Of a stretch of 64,000 nucleotides of DNA, positions 53,032 to 61,935 are shown one piece after another (the stretch's first letter is position 1; the number at the start of each line of letters is the position of its first letter). This stretch comes from CAYTAU01 sp964442075 (GTDB lineage: Bacteria; Bacteroidota; Bacteroidia; Bacteroidales; CAYTAU01), in NCBI GenBank assembly GCA_964442075.1, contig CAYTWH010000014.1, forward strand, positions 16,595 through 80,594, read 5' to 3'. Both the position numbers and the translations under genes were made by a program. The notes under the pieces are model-generated. The model did not search any database, had not been told where the DNA came from, and was given only the letters and a program-made list of their open reading frames with translations.

Positions 53032-53061
53032 AATTATTTTTCCAATCTTAAACATTTTATT

Positions 53062-54240
53062 TTATGTTCTTTTCATTTTATCGCTCGTCTCATTTGTAAA
53101 CCTCTTAAACTCAGCATTTCTGTCAAACAGGTATCTGTATGTGGCATGTTTTTTCACAATAGGAATTCCTAAAGTTGAATATATTTTATTTACAGAAACA
53201 TTATAATCTCCCACCCATGACATTTCCAACTCCTTATAGCCATTCTCTATTAATGCATCAATCATTTTCATAAACAATGCTCCAATAATATATGTTCTTT
53301 GTTGGCTGGGAACTACGCCTGTCATAAGTAATCGTGCTCTATTAATCTTCTTTTTATTTGCAACAAACTTAATTTTACCAATTAAATTAAGCTTTCCATT
53401 TAATTTTTTAAGCACTTGATTTACATCCGGCAATAACATAACCATTGAAACCGGTTTTCCTTCAAAATATGCATAAAGAATAATTTTTTCATCAATAATT
53501 GGTTTAGCCTCATCAAATATTTTCTTAATATCATTATAATCCATTGGGGTATAATCTTCATGAAAATCTGCCCACACTTCATTAAAAATATAAGTCAATT
53601 CTTCTATATATTTTTTGCTATTTTCAAATGTAAAATGTTCAAATGAGTAACCTTCTTTTGTTCCAACATGTCTTGAAAATTTTTCCTGTCTTTCGGGAAA
53701 AGGTTCTGTTAAATCTTTATGAAATGTGTGTTGTTTAAAATATTCTTGAAATCCATAATCTTCAAAAAGTTCTTTATAATATGGAAAATGGTATTGCATT
53801 CCATATCCCTGATGCATAAATCCTTCTATTAACAAGCCCCAATTTGTAATATTCTCTCCGAAGTTTATCGGACCATCCATTGCTTCTAGACCTTTATCTT
53901 TCAGCCATTCTTGGGCTGTATCAAAAAGAAGAGAAGATGCTTTTTTATCATTAATACACTCAAAAAAACCTATTCCACCTGTTGGTTGTTTATTATTAAC
54001 ATTCATTTTGTTTTTATCATAAAACGCAGAAATTCTTCCTATTAATTCATTGCTATCGTTTTTCAATATCCATCTTTTTGCTTCACCTGTTTTAAAACAA
54101 CTATTATTTTCAGGATCAAAAATCCCTTCAATTTCTACATCTAAGGGGCATGTCCAATTTTTGTCATTTTTATAAAGTAATTTCGGAACTTTTAAAAATT
54201 CTGTAATTGTACTTTTTTCTTTTACTTCTATAATATTCAT
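53062..54240 (-). CDS. GNAT-fold acyltransferase-like protein (YghO-like)
   Basis: 392 residues, no signal peptide. The N-terminal half resembles GNAT N-acetyltransferases (SNELIGRISAFYDKN, PTGGIGFFECINDKKASSLL, FDTAQEWLKDKGLEAMDGPI) with the family's hallmark GPINFGENITNWGLLIEGF; the C-terminal half has KEGYSFEHFTFENSKKYIEE and GYKELEMSWVGDYNVSVN, suggesting a second GNAT-like lobe as in the YghO group. Substrate unknown. It starts 5 bases after the aminotransferase gene and is thus co-transcribed with it, which suggests that the two act on one amino compound; that is inference. Confidence 0.75.
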   Translation of the reverse strand: MNIIEVKEKSTITEFLKVPKLLYKNDKNWTCPLDVEIEGIFDPENNSCFKTGEAKRWILKNDSNELIGRISAFYDKNKMNVNNKQPTGGIGFFECINDKKASSLLFDTAQEWLKDKGLEAMDGPINFGENITNWGLLIEGFMHQGYGMQYHFPYYKELFEDYGFQEYFKQHTFHKDLTEPFPERQEKFSRHVGTKEGYSFEHFTFENSKKYIEELTYIFNEVWADFHEDYTPMDYNDIKKIFDEAKPIIDEKIILYAYFEGKPVSMVMLLPDVNQVLKKLNGKLNLIGKIKFVANKKKINRARLLMTGVVPSQQRTYIIGALFMKMIDALIENGYKELEMSWVGDYNVSVNKIYSTLGIPIVKKHATYRYLFDRNAEFKRFTNETSDKMKRT

Positions 54241-54245
54241 AATGT

Positions 54246-55721
54246 TTACAATTTAAACCAATCATCTATTTCAATATCGATATCAGATTTATAACTTATA
54301 TGCTGAAATTCATTTGTTGATTGACAATATTTATAATCTTTTTCCCATGTTTTATAACTTTTCATAATTTCACTAATTGCGTTAATTATGTTATCAATAT
54401 CACCATCTGTCATTGTAGGATGTAAGGATAAACGAACCCATCCCGGTTTCTCTGACAAATTGCCGGAACTAATCTGATCTGTTATATTTTTGGAATATTC
54501 TCTATCTATATTTAACAAAAAATGCCCATAAGTACCAGCACATACACATCCGCCCCTAACCTGAATACCAAATCTATCGCTTAATAACTTTACAAATAAA
54601 TTATAATGAATATCATCAGCATAAAATGATACAACCCCAATTCTATCTTCAATATTTTGAGCAAAAATATTAATCCCTTTGATGTTTTTTAATCCAAGAA
54701 ACAATTTTTCAATTAATTCCTTTTCTCTTGCAAGTATTTTTTCAACACCCATAGAATTTTTTAACTCTATTACCAAGGCAATACGTATTGCTTGTAAAAA
54801 TCCTGGTGTTCCTCCGTCCTCACGTACTTCAATATCATCAAAATATTTGTGTTCACCCCAAGGATTTGTCCAGTCAACAGTACCTCCACCGGGATGATCG
54901 GGAACGGATTGCTTATACATTGATTTATCAAAAATTAAAACACCGGAAGAACCAGGACCTCCCAAAAATTTATGTGGAGAAAACATTATTGCGTCTAACT
55001 TTTCCATTGGATCTTCAGGGTGCATATCTATGTCAACATAGGGAGCAGAAGCTGCAAAATCAATAAAACACAAACCGCCATATTCATGCATCAATCTTGC
55101 AAGTTTATAATATTGTGTTTGAATACCCGTAACATTTGAACATGCTGTAAATGAACCTATTTTAAATTCTCTGTTTTTGTATTTTTCAAGTTTCTTTTTT
55201 AAATCATTTAGATCTACGAACAATTCATCGTCAGGTTGTATTATCTCAACATCAACATTTGTCTCATACCACGATGTATGATTTGAATGATGTTCCATGT
55301 GAGTTATAAAAACAACAGGGCGTTCTCTTTTCTGAATACATCCAGTTTTATATAACTCACCACAAGTCTTTAACCCAAGTATTCTTTGAAATTTATTTAT
55401 TACAGTTGTCAGTCCAAAGCCGGCTGTAATAATTACATCATCAGTTCCTGCATTTACATGTTTCTTGATTAGTTGATGAGCCAATTTATATGCTTTGGTC
55501 ATTCTTGTTCCCGTTTCACTTGCTTCTGTATGAGTATTTGCTACATAAGGTCCAAATTCGTTTTTAATTTTGTCCTCAATTGGGGCATATAACCTCCCTC
55601 CTGCAATCCAATCTGCATAAATAATTCTTTGCTTTCCATAAGGAGAATTATAAGTAGCATTATGTCCAACTATATTTTTTCTGAACGGCTCGAAATATGC
55701 CTCAAGTTCTCTTTTTTTCAT
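54246..55721 (-). CDS. Class V aminotransferase / cysteine desulfurase-like protein
   Basis: 491 residues, longer than ordinary NifS/SufS (about 400). PLP-fold motifs: GKQRIIYADWIAGGRLYAPI, ANTHTEASETGTRMT, THMEHHSNHTSW (the His that stacks on PLP), LCFIDFAASAPYVDID, and the Schiff-base lysine in MFSPHKFLGGPG (Lys251). A late GIQVRGGCVCAGTYGHFLL carries two cysteines where desulfurases have their reactive Cys, so sulfur transfer is possible but not proven. Other parts look like non-desulfurase class V enzymes. It heads a two-gene operon with the GNAT-like gene; a -7-like TATTTTTG (minus strand 55763-55770) lies about 42 bases upstream. Confidence 0.85.
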   Translation of the reverse strand: MKKRELEAYFEPFRKNIVGHNATYNSPYGKQRIIYADWIAGGRLYAPIEDKIKNEFGPYVANTHTEASETGTRMTKAYKLAHQLIKKHVNAGTDDVIITAGFGLTTVINKFQRILGLKTCGELYKTGCIQKRERPVVFITHMEHHSNHTSWYETNVDVEIIQPDDELFVDLNDLKKKLEKYKNREFKIGSFTACSNVTGIQTQYYKLARLMHEYGGLCFIDFAASAPYVDIDMHPEDPMEKLDAIMFSPHKFLGGPGSSGVLIFDKSMYKQSVPDHPGGGTVDWTNPWGEHKYFDDIEVREDGGTPGFLQAIRIALVIELKNSMGVEKILAREKELIEKLFLGLKNIKGINIFAQNIEDRIGVVSFYADDIHYNLFVKLLSDRFGIQVRGGCVCAGTYGHFLLNIDREYSKNITDQISSGNLSEKPGWVRLSLHPTMTDGDIDNIINAISEIMKSYKTWEKDYKYCQSTNEFQHISYKSDIDIEIDDWFKL

Positions 55722-55796
55722 TATTTACAATAGGCTTATGAAATAGATTTTATTTAAACTTTCAAAAATACATTATTTTATTATTTATTCTGTATG

Positions 55797-57134
55797 TTAA
55801 GAAACAAAAATATCAAACTCTATTACCAAATATATCAAAACTGTTATTAGGGAATAAAAAATATGCCATGGAATGGGAATGTATTCTGAAGGTTTTATTT
55901 TTAAATATTGATAATTAAAAATTATCAATATTAATTTTTCAACAAAAAACGCTATTACAGATGCAATTGCTACCCCTATAATACCAAAATATTCAATTAG
56001 AATCAAACTTAATACAATATTAATAATTAGCTCAATAACAGTTGCGAACAAAATAAATTTAGTCTTTTTTAATCCTATTAAAATTGTCTGAGGAAATACC
56101 AACCTACTAACAATTAAAAGCAAATAGGCGTTAAAAACACCTGCGCTTTCAGAAAAATTACTATTAAAAATAATTGGATAAAAATAATTGCTTGTTAATA
56201 TCAGCAATATTGTAATTGGGAATAAAAAGTGCATTAATCGCTTAGACTTATCCCTAATCGATGATAATGTATGCCTTAGATTGTTGGTTTTTGAAAATAC
56301 CGGCAACATTGCATTACTAAATGCATTTGCCAAAAGAACAACTATTGGTAATTCTCTGGCTCCGTATCTGAAAACAGCAAACATACTTTCATCATATCTG
56401 TTTGAAATAATAATTCCATCAATATATTGTGCCGATCCGCTTAAAAACACACTAATAACCAAAGGAAATCCAATATTAATATGTTCTTTTATATATGTAA
56501 AAGAAAATTTAAAACTTGAGTATTTAAGTATTAAAACAAATAACCAAATAAATCTTACTATTGAAATACCTATTAATCCTAATAAACAAACCTCTATTCC
56601 ATAACCTAACAAAGGAGGAAATCCAACTATTAAAAATTGAACGAAAAAAGTTAAGCCTCCATATATTATTATATTTTTCGGCTTATTCTTTACCAAGTAT
56701 ATATATTCAATTAAAAATCCCATATTACTCAATAATATATACCATAACAAATAATTTACATACGGGATATTTTCGTTTTGTACAAATACTTTTGCAATGT
56801 AATTTTTGAAAAATAAGACAAACAAAAAGGCACAAATGCTGAAAAACAGGAATATTAAAGAAGTATTGAATATCTCCGGAGATTTTTTAGTGTTATTTCC
56901 TTTAAATGCATTATTGTTGTTAAATAGCGAGATAAAAGATTGCAGAAAACCTGAAACCCAGAAAAAACTCACACCACCTGCAATAAATACTAAAGTTTCA
57001 TAGATGCCAATATCTTTTGGCGACAAATTACTTTTTGCAAATAAAATTCCTATTAGAAATAATGTCCCAAATCTAAGTAATTGAAAAAATTGCAGCCCTG
57101 AAATATTATTTATATGTTTATTAATGACACTCAT
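55797..57134 (-). CDS. Polysaccharide flippase (Wzx/MOP superfamily)
   Basis: 445 residues with 12-14 hydrophobic segments and the family's start LQFFQLLRFGTLFLIGILFA, then SPKDIGIYETLVFIAGGVSFFW and a middle EKHINIGFPLVISVFLSGSA-like stretch (KEHINIGFPLVISVFLSGSA, QYIDGIIISNRYDESMFAVFRYG) typical of oligosaccharide-repeat-unit flippases. It would move lipid-linked glycan across the inner membrane. No polymerase or glycosyltransferase cluster is adjacent, although a GT87-like gene lies 13 kb away. Divergent from the nqr operon. Confidence 0.85.
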   Translation of the reverse strand: MSVINKHINNISGLQFFQLLRFGTLFLIGILFAKSNLSPKDIGIYETLVFIAGGVSFFWVSGFLQSFISLFNNNNAFKGNNTKKSPEIFNTSLIFLFFSICAFLFVLFFKNYIAKVFVQNENIPYVNYLLWYILLSNMGFLIEYIYLVKNKPKNIIIYGGLTFFVQFLIVGFPPLLGYGIEVCLLGLIGISIVRFIWLFVLILKYSSFKFSFTYIKEHINIGFPLVISVFLSGSAQYIDGIIISNRYDESMFAVFRYGARELPIVVLLANAFSNAMLPVFSKTNNLRHTLSSIRDKSKRLMHFLFPITILLILTSNYFYPIIFNSNFSESAGVFNAYLLLIVSRLVFPQTILIGLKKTKFILFATVIELIINIVLSLILIEYFGIIGVAIASVIAFFVEKLILIIFNYQYLKIKPSEYIPIPWHIFYSLITVLIYLVIEFDIFVS

Positions 57135-57282
57135 ACATCAGTGTATACTCATACTTTAGGCAAATATTCAATTATTTTTTTATCATTTACAATTTTTATT
57201 AAAAATAAAAACCTGGATTAAATCAAATTAAAAACTGACAAACAACATATGAAATTTAATAACAAGAATACATTAAAAAACA

Positions 57283-57290
57283 TATATTTG
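57283..57290 (+). promoter_or_regulatory. -7 box of the nqr operon
   Basis: TATATTTG matches the -7 consensus; the -33 box is poor. The predicted start near 57297 lies before the ATG at 57318 and after the ATG at 57249, which supports the shorter NqrA. Confidence 0.45.
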
Positions 57291-57317
57291 TGGTCAATAA
57301 TATTTATTATTTTAAAT

Positions 57318-58670
57318 ATGTCAAAAATAATTAAATTAAGGAAAGGTCTTGATATCAAGTTAAAAGGCGAAGCTGAAAAAATATTTGGCACAACCATTTT
57401 TCCTAAGAAGATTGCGATTAAACCTACCGATTTTCACGGTATTACACCAAAACTTACGGTAAAAGTTGAAGATGAAGTAAAAGCAGGAACAAGATTGTTT
57501 TTTGATAAAAATAATCCTGAAATTGCATTTACATCTCCGGTAAGTGGTAAAATATCGACCATTAACAGAGGTGAAAGAAGAAAGTTGCTGGAAATTGTTG
57601 TTAATGCTAATGAAAAAAAGGAATATGAAAACTTCACGAAAGAAGACCCTGATAAACTTTCAAAAGAAGATATTTCTGAAAATATTGCAAAAAGCGGAAT
57701 CTGGCCTTTTATAAAACAAAGACCATATAATATAATCGCAAACCCGCAAGATGAACCTAAAGCAATATTCATATCTGGATTTAGCAGTGCTCCATTAGCT
57801 CCGGATTCTTCGTTTTTATTTGAAGGTGAAGAAAAAAACTTCCAAACCGGAATTGATGCTCTTTCAAAATTAACTAATGGCAAGATCCACATTACTGTTA
57901 ATGGAAAAGAAGAAGTTCCATCAATTTTTGCAAACACTAAAGGAGTTCAATTAAATAAAATTTCAGGACCTCATCCTGCAGGAAATGTTGGTGTGCAAAT
58001 TCACCATATTGACCCAATGAATAAAGATGAAATTGCATGGACAATAGACCCTTATGGAGTAATATTAATTGGAAGATTATTTGAAAAAGGAATTTTTGAT
58101 GCTTCACGTATTATAGCCTTTACCGGTTCAGAAGTTATTGAGCCGAAGTATTACAAAACAGTTTTAGGAGCTAATCTTTTTTCAATATCTGAAAATAATG
58201 TTGGCAGTGAAAATATAAGGTATATTAGTGGGGATGTTCTTACCGGAACAACCATTGAAAAGGATGGCTACTTATCATTTTATGGTAACCAAATTACAGT
58301 TATTCCTGAAGGAGATCATTATGAATTTTTAGGTTGGGCATTGCCAGGACTTAAAAAACTTAGTGTATCCAGAACTTTCATTTCATGGTTAAGACCAAAT
58401 AAAAAATACAAATTACATACTAATCTTTTCGGAGGAAAAAGAGCATTTGTATTTACAGGTCAATATGAGAAAGTTTTCCCAATGGATATCTTACCTGTAA
58501 ATTTATTAAAAGCAATTATAGTAGAAGATATTGACAACATGGAAGATCTTGGAATTTACGAAGTTGCTCCAGAAGATTTTGCATTATGCGAATTTGTATG
58601 TACATCAAAAATAAATTCACAATCAATAGTTCAGAAAGGTATTGATTTAATGATTAAAGAATTAGGTTAA
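57318..58670 (+). CDS. nqrA: Na+-translocating NADH:quinone reductase subunit A
   Basis: 450 residues from the ATG at 57318, which gives the family N-terminus MSKIIKLRKGLDIKLKGEAE. The frame is open to 57249 but the extra 23 residues are unlike NqrA and lie in the promoter. Motifs: VKVEDEVKAGTRLFFDKN, FTSPVSGKISTINRGERRKL, GPHPAGNVGVQIHHIDP. NqrA is the cytoplasmic, cofactor-poor subunit contributing to ubiquinone/menaquinone handling in the Nqr complex, which couples NADH oxidation to Na+ export. First gene of nqrABCDEF. Confidence 0.95.
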   Translation: MSKIIKLRKGLDIKLKGEAEKIFGTTIFPKKIAIKPTDFHGITPKLTVKVEDEVKAGTRLFFDKNNPEIAFTSPVSGKISTINRGERRKLLEIVVNANEKKEYENFTKEDPDKLSKEDISENIAKSGIWPFIKQRPYNIIANPQDEPKAIFISGFSSAPLAPDSSFLFEGEEKNFQTGIDALSKLTNGKIHITVNGKEEVPSIFANTKGVQLNKISGPHPAGNVGVQIHHIDPMNKDEIAWTIDPYGVILIGRLFEKGIFDASRIIAFTGSEVIEPKYYKTVLGANLFSISENNVGSENIRYISGDVLTGTTIEKDGYLSFYGNQITVIPEGDHYEFLGWALPGLKKLSVSRTFISWLRPNKKYKLHTNLFGGKRAFVFTGQYEKVFPMDILPVNLLKAIIVEDIDNMEDLGIYEVAPEDFALCEFVCTSKINSQSIVQKGIDLMIKELG

Positions 58671-58692
58671 AATCATATAATAAAAATAATAT

Positions 58693-59868
58693 ATGAAATT
58701 TATTAGAAAACAAATAGACAAAATAAAACCAAATTTTGAAAAAGGCGGGAAACTATATATGTTTCATTCTGCCTTTGATTCTGTTGAAACTCTCTTTTTT
58801 ATACCAAAAAAAGTTACATCAATAGGTTCTCATATTAGAGATAGTATTGATATGAAGAGAGCAATGATAGTAGTTTGGATAGCGTTGATGCCAGCTTTAT
58901 TGTTTGGAATGTGGAACACAGGTTTGCAACATTATATATCAATAGGTGAAGCAACAGATTTTTGGCAAAATTTCTGGTATGGATTTTTAAAAGTTTTACC
59001 AATCATTGTTATCTCTTATGGAGTTGGCTTAGGTATAGAAATAATATTTGCACAAATCCGACATCATGATGTAAGTGAAGGATTCTTTGTTTCAGGATTA
59101 TTAATTCCATTAATATTACCTGTTGATTGTCCTTTATGGATGGTTGCAGTAGCTACTGCTTTTGCAGTTATTATTGGTAAAGAAGTTTTTGGTGGTTCAG
59201 GAATGAATATTTTAAATCCCGCACTTATTGCTCGTGCATTTCTATTCTTTGCTTATCCTTCATGGATGTCGGGCGATAAAGTTTGGATTGCAGGTTTACA
59301 TGATGGTGGTTCTTCAATAGTTGATGGATTTTCAGGTGCAACACCTCTAGCTGATGCTGCCGCCGGTAATATGAGTAACTTACCTTCTATTACTGAAATG
59401 ATTATAGGTAATATTCCTGGGGCAATTGGAGAAACATCTGTAATAGCAATAATGATTGGTGCTGCAATCCTTTTGTTTACAGGTATTGCAAGTTTCAGAA
59501 TTATGTTCTCTGTTTTTGTTGGTGGTTTTGCTATGGGATATTTACTAAACTTAGTTTCTCCCGATGGTCACGCATATATGAATATGCCGGCATATTATCA
59601 TTTACTACTTGGAGGATTTGCATTTGGTGCAGTATTTATGGCAACAGATCCTGTTACAGCAGCTCAAACAGCAAAAGGAAAAATAATATATGGGTTTCTT
59701 ATAGGTGTTTTTGCAGTTGTTATTAGAGTATTTAATCCGGGATATCCTGAAGGAATGATGCTTGCAATTCTATTTATGAATGTATTTGCACCTTTAATTG
59801 ACCATTATGTTGTTCAAGGTAATGTAAAACGTAGATTAAAAAGATTAAAAGTTTCTAAATCGAGTTAG
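58693..59868 (+). CDS. nqrB: Na+-translocating NADH:quinone reductase subunit B
   Basis: 391 residues, ten membrane segments. The covalent FMN site is DGFSGATPLA (Thr217), matching the DxxSGAT target of the ApbE flavin transferase. Other conserved stretches: ISYGVGLGIEIIFAQIRHHD, GLLIPLILPVDCPLWMVAVA, KEVFGGSGMNILNPALIARA. Starts 22 bases after nqrA. NqrB carries FMN and riboflavin and forms the Na+ channel of the complex. Confidence 0.97.
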   Translation: MKFIRKQIDKIKPNFEKGGKLYMFHSAFDSVETLFFIPKKVTSIGSHIRDSIDMKRAMIVVWIALMPALLFGMWNTGLQHYISIGEATDFWQNFWYGFLKVLPIIVISYGVGLGIEIIFAQIRHHDVSEGFFVSGLLIPLILPVDCPLWMVAVATAFAVIIGKEVFGGSGMNILNPALIARAFLFFAYPSWMSGDKVWIAGLHDGGSSIVDGFSGATPLADAAAGNMSNLPSITEMIIGNIPGAIGETSVIAIMIGAAILLFTGIASFRIMFSVFVGGFAMGYLLNLVSPDGHAYMNMPAYYHLLLGGFAFGAVFMATDPVTAAQTAKGKIIYGFLIGVFAVVIRVFNPGYPEGMMLAILFMNVFAPLIDHYVVQGNVKRRLKRLKVSKSS

Positions 59869-59890
59869 TTAACACTTAATATAAATTGAT

Positions 59891-60589
59891 ATGAAAAATT
59901 TCAGTAATACATATATTTTTCTTTATGCAGCAGGATTAGTAATAATTGTCGCAGCTATGTTGTCTTTTACTGCTATTCAATTAAGGCCCGCTCAAAAGAA
60001 AAACATTGAAAATAAAAAAATGCAGGATATTCTTTCTTCTGTAAATATTGAAAGTACTTCGCAAACAGTTGATGAACTTTACAAAAAAAATATTTCATCT
60101 TCTTATATAATAAATTCAAAAGGAGAAAAAATAGAAGGAGATGCATTTAAAGTTAATTTGAAAAAAGAGAAATCAAAACCTATTGAAAAAAGGGAACTTC
60201 CTGTTTATGAGTGTACACTTGATGATGGCAGTAGTGCGTATATTATTCCTGTAAGAGGGAAGGGATTAGGTGGACCAATTTGGGGATTTATTTCATTTAA
60301 AGAAGATATGAATACTGTAATTGGAACAACTTTCGATCATGATGCAGAAACACCAGGCTTGGGTGCTAAAATTACTCTTAAAGAATTTCAAATGTCTTTT
60401 AAAGATAAACAAATTTTTGATGAATCAGGAGATTTTGTATCAATATCATTATTAAAAGGAAATAAAGCAGCTGGCAATCTACATGCTGTTGATGCAATTT
60501 CAGGAGGAACTATAACCAGTAAAGGTGTTGATGCAATGTTTAAAGAATGTCTTAAAATATATGAACCTTTTTTAAAGAAAAATAAATAA
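59891..60589 (+). CDS. nqrC: Na+-translocating NADH:quinone reductase subunit C
   Basis: 232 residues with one N-terminal membrane anchor (8-28) and a periplasmic FMN domain. The covalent flavin site reads DAISGGT (Thr207), with Gly where the usual motif has Ala (SGAT). Conserved GKGLGGPIWGFISF and DHDAETPGLGAKI are present. Starts 22 bases after nqrB. The attached FMN passes electrons between NqrF/D/E and NqrB. Confidence 0.96.
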   Translation: MKNFSNTYIFLYAAGLVIIVAAMLSFTAIQLRPAQKKNIENKKMQDILSSVNIESTSQTVDELYKKNISSSYIINSKGEKIEGDAFKVNLKKEKSKPIEKRELPVYECTLDDGSSAYIIPVRGKGLGGPIWGFISFKEDMNTVIGTTFDHDAETPGLGAKITLKEFQMSFKDKQIFDESGDFVSISLLKGNKAAGNLHAVDAISGGTITSKGVDAMFKECLKIYEPFLKKNK

Positions 60590-60598
60590 TATTATACT

Positions 60599-61246
60599 AT
60601 GAATAATAATAGAGAACCTTTATTTTCAGCAAAAAATATGAAACTGCTTAAGCAGCCACTCAATTTCAGTAATCCTGTAACAGTATTAATTCTTGGTATT
60701 TGTCCTGCACTGGGTGTTACAGTTGAATTAAAACCTGCAATTGTTATGTCAATTTCTGTAATGGTTGTACTTTCGGTTGCAAATGCTATTATTTCATCAT
60801 TACGCAATACTATTCCTCCAAGAATAAGAATTATTGTACAACTTGTAGTAGTTGCAGCATTAGTAATCCTTGTTGATCAATTTTTAAAGGCTTATGTTTT
60901 TGACGTAAGCAAACAACTTTCTGTTTTTGTTGGTCTTATTATTACCAATTGTATTATAATGGGAAGACTTGAAGCATTTGCTTTAGGAAATAAGCCATGG
61001 GCAGCATTTTTAGATGGAATTGGGAACGCAGCAGGTTTTGGTTTAATACTCGTTTTATTATCATTTTTCAGAGAACTATTTGGTTCAGGTACAGTTATGG
61101 GCTACCCTCTCCTTGACAAAATTGGCATGTATAACATTGGCTACGAAAACAACGGACTTATGATATTGCCTCCAATGGCATTAATAACACTCGGTATTTT
61201 TGTTTGGATTCATAGAAGTAGGAATAAAGAATTGATTGAAAAATAA
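60599..61246 (+). CDS. nqrD: Na+-translocating NADH:quinone reductase subunit D
   Basis: 215 residues, six membrane segments, RnfE/NqrD family: NPVTVLILGICPALGVTVEL, the Cys in GLIITNCIIMGRLEAFALGN that, with NqrE, holds the membrane Fe centre, and WAAFLDGIGNAAGFGLILVL. Starts 9 bases after nqrC. Confidence 0.97.
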   Translation: MNNNREPLFSAKNMKLLKQPLNFSNPVTVLILGICPALGVTVELKPAIVMSISVMVVLSVANAIISSLRNTIPPRIRIIVQLVVVAALVILVDQFLKAYVFDVSKQLSVFVGLIITNCIIMGRLEAFALGNKPWAAFLDGIGNAAGFGLILVLLSFFRELFGSGTVMGYPLLDKIGMYNIGYENNGLMILPPMALITLGIFVWIHRSRNKELIEK

Positions 61247-61279
61247 TAATAGAAAATTTGAATTAAGAAATATAATAAC

Positions 61280-61897
61280 ATGGAAAATTTAATAAACATA
61301 TTTGTAAAAGCAGTTTTTGTTGATAATATGGTATTTGCATTTTTTTTAGGAATGTGTTCATTTCTTGCAGTATCAAAAACAGTAAAGACAGCCACAGGAT
61401 TAGGAATTGCAGTATCTTTTGTATTGCTTATTACTGTCCCTGTTGATTATTTAATGTATAAATATATACTTAAAGATGGTGCTTTAGAATGGTTAAGTCC
61501 AAGCTTAGCTGAAGTTGACCTTAGCTTTTTAAGTTTTATAATGTTTATAGCTGTTATTGCCTCAATAGTTCAACTTGTTGAAATGATTATTGAAAAATTT
61601 GCACCTACTTTATATGCACAACTTGGTATATTTTTACCGCTTATTGCTGTAAACTGTGCAATTCTTGGTGGTTCTTTATTTATGCAACAAAGAGAATATA
61701 ACACAATTGGCGAAGCAACTGTATTTGGATTAGGCTCAGGTATAGGATGGTTTTTGGCAATTATTGCTCTCGCTGCTATTCGTGAAAGAATACGTTACTC
61801 TAATGTCCCTCCGGCATTAAGAGGATTAGGAATAACATTTATTATTGTCGGGCTGATGGGATTTGCCTTTATGTCCTTTATGGGAATTAAATTATAA
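61280..61897 (+). CDS. nqrE: Na+-translocating NADH:quinone reductase subunit E
   Basis: 205 residues, six membrane segments, RnfA/NqrE family: FVKAVFVDNMVFAFFLGMCS, the paired Cys in FLPLIAVNCAILGGSLFM, and GSGIGWFLAIIALAAIRERI. NqrD and NqrE form inverted-topology partners with an Fe centre between them. Starts 33 bases after nqrD. Confidence 0.97.
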   Translation: MENLINIFVKAVFVDNMVFAFFLGMCSFLAVSKTVKTATGLGIAVSFVLLITVPVDYLMYKYILKDGALEWLSPSLAEVDLSFLSFIMFIAVIASIVQLVEMIIEKFAPTLYAQLGIFLPLIAVNCAILGGSLFMQQREYNTIGEATVFGLGSGIGWFLAIIALAAIRERIRYSNVPPALRGLGITFIIVGLMGFAFMSFMGIKL

Positions 61898-61935
61898 TAT
61901 TTGATTAATTAATAAATTGAAATAAATATAAAGAT

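Noticed and set aside
57249..57317. Upstream start for nqrA adding 23 hydrophobic residues
   Set aside because: The family N-terminus begins at the ATG at 57318, and the -7 box at 57283 lies inside the extension.
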